Assembly (NCBI GenBank): GCA_021324465.1 | Contig: JAJPJB010000004.1 | Coordinates: 1 to 45,313, forward strand | Direction of reading: 5' to 3' | Length of the DNA stretch: 45,313 nt | From: Hyphomicrobiaceae bacterium | GTDB taxonomy: Bacteria; Pseudomonadota; Alphaproteobacteria; Rhizobiales; Xanthobacteraceae | In this document: one piece after another, positions 42,559-45,313 of the stretch | How positions within the stretch are numbered: the first letter of the stretch is position 1 | How the letters are laid out: each line of letters opens with the position of its first letter | Program-made: the position numbers and the translations under genes | The notes under the pieces: model-generated | Databases searched by the model: none | Told to the model about the DNA's origin: nothing | What the model saw: only the letters and a program-made list of their open reading frames with translations

Positions 42559-42771
42559 ATGACGGCGCCCGCCGAAAGGATGAAGATGATGCGGCAGCGC
42601 AGGCGCGCCCGGGGATTACGTGAGCTGCGTCTCGTGGTAGCCGATGCCCGCTCACCGGCGGTTCGACGACGGGTGGCGAAGCAGGTTGCCAGTCTCGATC
42701 CAGATCGCGAGCGCGACGCGCTGCAGTGGATCGAGTCGGTCTCCGAGTTTGATGCAGATGCGACGCGGTGA
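42559..42771 (+). CDS. MazE-family antitoxin (DUF3018-like)
   Basis: The 70-residue protein is basic at the start (MTAPAERMKMMRQRRRARG) with LRELRLVVADARSPAVRRRV, matching the small 'antitoxin MazE family' (DUF3018) proteins found upstream of MazF-like toxins. The C-terminal acidic part (WIESVSEFDADATR) would wrap the toxin. AAGGGAGAG precedes ATG at 42559. Its end overlaps the toxin start by 20 bases in another frame, indicating coupled translation. It presumably binds the palindromes just upstream. Confidence 0.8.
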   Translation: MTAPAERMKMMRQRRRARGLRELRLVVADARSPAVRRRVAKQVASLDPDRERDALQWIESVSEFDADATR

Positions 42772-43087
42772 CGTGGTGACCGTTGCCGCGACCGGTGACT
42801 ATGGCAAGCCCCGCCCGGCGGTCATCGTGCAGAGTGACGCCTTCCCGGAGAACCATGGCTCCGTGGTGGTCTGCCAGTTGACTCCCGAGCTGGTGGACGC
42901 TGCGGATTTTCGCCTCACCATCGAGCCAACCCCCGAGAATGGATTGCGGCTTAAATCGCAGGTGATGGCCGACAAGCCGGTCACCGTGAGACGCGAACGG
43001 ATCGGGAAGAAGATGGGGCGTCTCGGTAACCAAGACATGGCTCGGCTCGGGATTGCTTTGGCGTTCGCCTTGGGGCTTGCGGATTAG
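42752..43087 (+). CDS. MazF/PemK-family endoribonuclease toxin
   Basis: The 111-residue protein has the MazF/PemK fold signature: MRRGDVVTVAATGDYGKPRP and AVIVQSDAFPENHGSVVVCQ, then LTIEPTPENGLRLKSQVMAD and KPVTVRRERIGKKMGRL. The GDYGKPRPAVIVQ stretch holds the catalytic Arg region, and the KSQVMADKP the conserved Ser/Thr-loop. MazF toxins cut mRNA at short sequences. The ATG at 42752 (or 42758) overlaps the antitoxin end. The set with the preceding gene is a complete type II toxin-antitoxin module. Confidence 0.88.
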   Translation: MQMRRGDVVTVAATGDYGKPRPAVIVQSDAFPENHGSVVVCQLTPELVDAADFRLTIEPTPENGLRLKSQVMADKPVTVRRERIGKKMGRLGNQDMARLGIALAFALGLAD

Positions 43088-43328
43088 TTTAGCAATGCTT
43101 CCGGTTCAGTCGACGGACAGCAAGAGCTTCGTGCGACTGTCGGCGGCGTGATGCGGTATTTTCCGATGCCCGGCGACGACATCGTGCAAGATCGTAAAGT
43201 GGCGCGCCACGGCCTATGAGGATGGGCACTACTCGTTCGCCGTGGCGCTATGATGCGCTATCCGAGCCTACGATGCGCCACGCTGGCGTAGCCACGGCCT
43301 GTTGGAAAGTACTGCGATGAAAGACCCT

Positions 43329-43724
43329 TCAGGCCGCGGCCCGCTTCGCCGCCCGCCGCGCCTGTTTGGGCGGCGGAATGAGGAGGTCAGCCGGCACACG
43401 AAAGCGCGCCCGCAGCCGCTGCACCATCGCCATGCTCAGCTCCTTCTTGCCTCGCAGGACTTCGCTAACTCGGCTAGGTGTTCCGAGGATCGGGACCATA
43501 TCAGCCCGCGTGAGTCCGTGCTGATCCATGAGGTGTCGGATCAGCTCCGCCGTGCTTGGCGGTCGGCGGGGCCACTTGCTCTCCTCATATGCAGCGATCA
43601 GACGTGCCTGTGCCTGCAGCTGTGCGACATCGGCCGGGTTATCCGAGCTCCATAGCCGATCAACGAGTGCGCGAGCGCGAGCAAGTTCCGCATCGCTGTC
43701 GATCACGATCAGGGTCGCATCCAT
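43329..43724 (-). CDS. higA: HigA-family antitoxin (XRE-type helix-turn-helix)
   Basis: The 131-residue protein has a helical N-terminal part (about 1-65) and a C-terminal XRE-type helix-turn-helix, LIRHLMDQHGLTRADMVPIL and TPSRVSEVLRGKKELSMAMV, as in HigA antitoxins of the HTH-containing, larger kind. The Ala/Lys-rich tail ends the protein. It starts one base inside the toxin stop (TAATG), so translation is coupled. It would neutralise HigB and repress the operon. Confidence 0.85.
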   Translation of the reverse strand: MDATLIVIDSDAELARARALVDRLWSSDNPADVAQLQAQARLIAAYEESKWPRRPPSTAELIRHLMDQHGLTRADMVPILGTPSRVSEVLRGKKELSMAMVQRLRARFRVPADLLIPPPKQARRAAKRAAA

Positions 43725-44035
43725 TACACGGTCTCCGCATCAATCTCATCGTACTCGGCATGGCTTCCGAAGAACCGGATCGCCAGGGCTCCTGCGCGAT
43801 ACTGGACGGCCGCTACCAATCGGTAGTCGTTACCCTTGATGTTGAAGACGGCCCGGCTGGCCTTGAGAATAGTCGCTTTCGGGTACGAGGCCTTCACGTC
43901 CTCCGGATTGCGCCAATTGGCGCGAGTCACGATGTCGAGCCAAGCTTGATATTGCGACCTCGCGGCTTTGATACCCTTGTGGCCGGCGTGATCGGCCAGA
44001 TAGTTTTCGACCACGTCAGTGCCGATGACGATCAT
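43724..44035 (-). CDS. higB: HigB-family mRNA interferase toxin
   Basis: The 103-residue protein matches HigB toxins (RelE/ParE superfamily, HigB_toxin type): a helical N-terminus, SQYQAWLDIVTRANWRNPED, VKASYPKATILKASRAVFNI, then KGNDYRLVAAVQYRAGALAI and IRFFGSHAEYDEID. The final FFGSHAEYD with its His and Tyr is the family's active-site end. The ATG at 44035 is used; the frame is open to a TTG at 44062. It precedes higA in the reverse-order (toxin first) typical of HigBA. An inverted repeat sits just upstream. Confidence 0.86.
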   Translation of the reverse strand: MIVIGTDVVENYLADHAGHKGIKAARSQYQAWLDIVTRANWRNPEDVKASYPKATILKASRAVFNIKGNDYRLVAAVQYRAGALAIRFFGSHAEYDEIDAETV

Positions 44036-44056
44036 CTCGGCATATAGTACACGAAT

Positions 44057-44071
44057 TTCCAAAAATTGGAA
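44057..44071 (-). promoter_or_regulatory. HigBA operator (TTCCAA-N3-TTGGAA)
   Basis: A perfect 15-base inverted repeat lies 21 bases upstream of the higB ATG, beside a TACTAT -10-like element (44044-44049, minus strand). It is a likely HigA binding site for autoregulation. Confidence 0.55.
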
Positions 44072-44129
44072 GCGGTATACGTCGTCGCACCGGATCGCAC
44101 GACCGGTGCCTCCCGGCTGCCGTGGCGTG

Positions 44130-45215
44130 CTCTGTGCCCTTCCTGAGAGATGGGTAACAGTTCATTCCGGAGACATGGGTTACACGGCCTCACCGACCGC
44201 TCACGCCGGCCGTATCGCCATGCCAACCAGCTGCCGGTCCAGATCGAGATGCAGATCGTGCGCCTCAAAGAGGACAAGCCGAGTTGGGGCGCACCGAAGA
44301 TCAGGGAGAAGCTGGCGCGGCTCTATCCGGATGTGCACACGCCGGCAATCAGCACCGTCCATGCAGTTCTTGATCGCCGCGGCCTGGTCAAGCGCAGAAT
44401 GAGGCGAAGGAACAGAGCAAAGGGAACACCTCTTTCCCTTCCCGCCCAGCCCAACGATTTGTGGTGCGCCGATTACAAAGGCGAGTTCATGCTCGCCGAT
44501 CGGCGCTATTGCTATCCGCTCACCATCACTGACTTTGCAAGCCGCTACCTGTTCGCCTGCGAGGCGCTCGCCACCACCAAGGAAGCCTATGCGTTTCCGG
44601 TGTTTGAGGCCGTCTTCAAGGAGTACGGTCTGCCCAGGGCGATCCGCACTGACAACGGCGTTCCCTTCGCCAGCCCCAATGCGCTCTTTGGCTTGAGCAG
44701 GCTGTCGGTCTGGTGGCTCAGGCTCGGCATCGCGATCGAGCGCATCAAGCCCGGCCACCTGCAGCAGAACGGCCGTCACGAGCGTATGCATCTGACCCTC
44801 AAGCTCGAGACCACCAAGCCGGCCGGCAAGAATTTCCTCCAACAGCAGGCCAAGTTCGATGACTTCATCGAATGCTACAACACCGAGCGGCCGCACCCGG
44901 CGCTGAGCATGCGCTACCCGGCAGAGCGTTACCTGCCATCAACGCGTCCCTATAGAGGCCTGCCTGAGCTCGACTACCCGTTCCACGACAGGACCGCCAC
45001 CGTGACCACATGCGGGCGCATCTGCTTCAATCGGCGAAAGATCAATCTCAGCACCGTCTTCGCCGGCCAGAGCGTCGGCATCAAGCAGGTCAGCGAGCAC
45101 ATCTGGCTGGTCAGCTTCATGGACTAGGATCTCGGCTATTTCGACCACGAGGCATGCAGGCTCGAACCGATCGATAACCCGTTCGGACCAAAAGTGTTGG
45201 GCGCGCCCGACTGAC
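44130..45215 (+). mobile_element. Degraded IS481-like insertion sequence
   Basis: The segment contains a DDE transposase gene missing its N-terminal part and carrying an in-frame stop. The left flank has GAGAGATGGGTAACAG and GGAGACATGGGTTACA, near-duplicate short blocks that look like an element end joined directly to the middle of the transposase. Exact borders and target duplications were not found, so the ends given are approximate. Confidence 0.55.
44150..45214 (+). pseudogene. Broken IS481-like transposase (N-terminal deletion and nonsense codon)
   Basis: From 44165 on the frame reads GLTDRSRRPYRHANQLPVQI, the usual linker of IS481-family transposases, but the N-terminal helix-turn-helix (about 50-80 residues) is gone. 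The integrase core is intact: DLWCADYKGEF (Asp), AIRTDNGVPF (Asp) and GRHERMHLTLK (Glu), with the family-typical ERPHPALSMRYPAERY. A TAG at 45125-45127 interrupts ...LVSFMD; without it the same frame continues DLGYFDHEACRLEPIDNPFG to TGA at 45212-45214, exactly the family's C-terminal end. So at least two lesions are present and the element is probably dead. Confidence 0.82.
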
Positions 45216-45313
45216 CTTTGATGTTTTGCTCGCAATCAGCGGCCACTGCCGGGCTCGCTTCTCTTGGGTCCATTCTTTGGTTCGACCCGCACCGCGAGCA
45301 TTCTTCCGTCCCG

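Overview
The window looks like chromosomal DNA of a GC-rich alphaproteobacterium of the order Hyphomicrobiales, near the Bradyrhizobium/Rhodopseudomonas/Xanthobacteraceae group. This rests on family content, not on a database search: an Omp25/RopB-type porin, many periplasmic solute receptors (two Bug/TctC, one ABC_sub_bind, one LivK), a phasin, a FixK-like box, and small proteins of a kind common in Bradyrhizobium.

Layout. 1-8.4 kb: a solitary BamA-type Omp85 protein, a Tyr/His-rich secreted protein, a small-molecule uptake/oxidation group (periplasmic-binding-fold protein, Ldh2-type dehydrogenase, 3-hydroxyisobutyrate-dehydrogenase-like reductase, Bug receptor) and an Omp25-like porin. 8.4-12.4 kb: a compact lanthipeptide locus. 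A 49-residue precursor gene lies on the minus strand with its own sigma70-like promoter and terminator, divergent from a full-length class II synthetase, LanM, with a Cys-Cys-Gly (ProcM-like) zinc site. The locus abuts a truncated CYTH-domain gene. 12.8-17.5 kb: a convergent minus-strand group with a cyclic-peptide-type ABC exporter, an SPFH/band-7 protein, a coiled-coil membrane protein, a small membrane protein and a YcjF/DUF697-like protein. It could export or protect against the peptide, but that link is inferred from position and family only. 17.7-22.9 kb: an RND efflux pump (permease plus adaptor) divergent from a TetR regulator, with two TGTAGC operators between them. 22.9-29.7 kb: an ABC_sub_bind receptor, a phytoene-desaturase-like flavoprotein, a phasin and a dual GGDEF-EAL sensor. 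30.3-35.1 kb: a complete branched-chain-amino-acid-type ABC operon (LivK-H-M-F-G). 35.4-36.4 kb: a second Bug receptor.

36.4-45.3 kb looks like an accessory island: a decayed CocE-type hydrolase, a 2OG-Fe(II) oxygenase, two LPS-type glycosyltransferases that overlap tail to tail, several small hypothetical or membrane proteins (one only 39 aa), a perfect FNR/FixK box, two opposed toxin-antitoxin modules (MazEF-like and HigBA-like) with palindromic operators, and a broken IS481-like transposase.

The best candidate for an undescribed system is the lanthipeptide locus (8.6-12.4 kb) and its possible link to the cyclic-peptide exporter/SPFH operon. No tRNA, rRNA or CRISPR array was seen.
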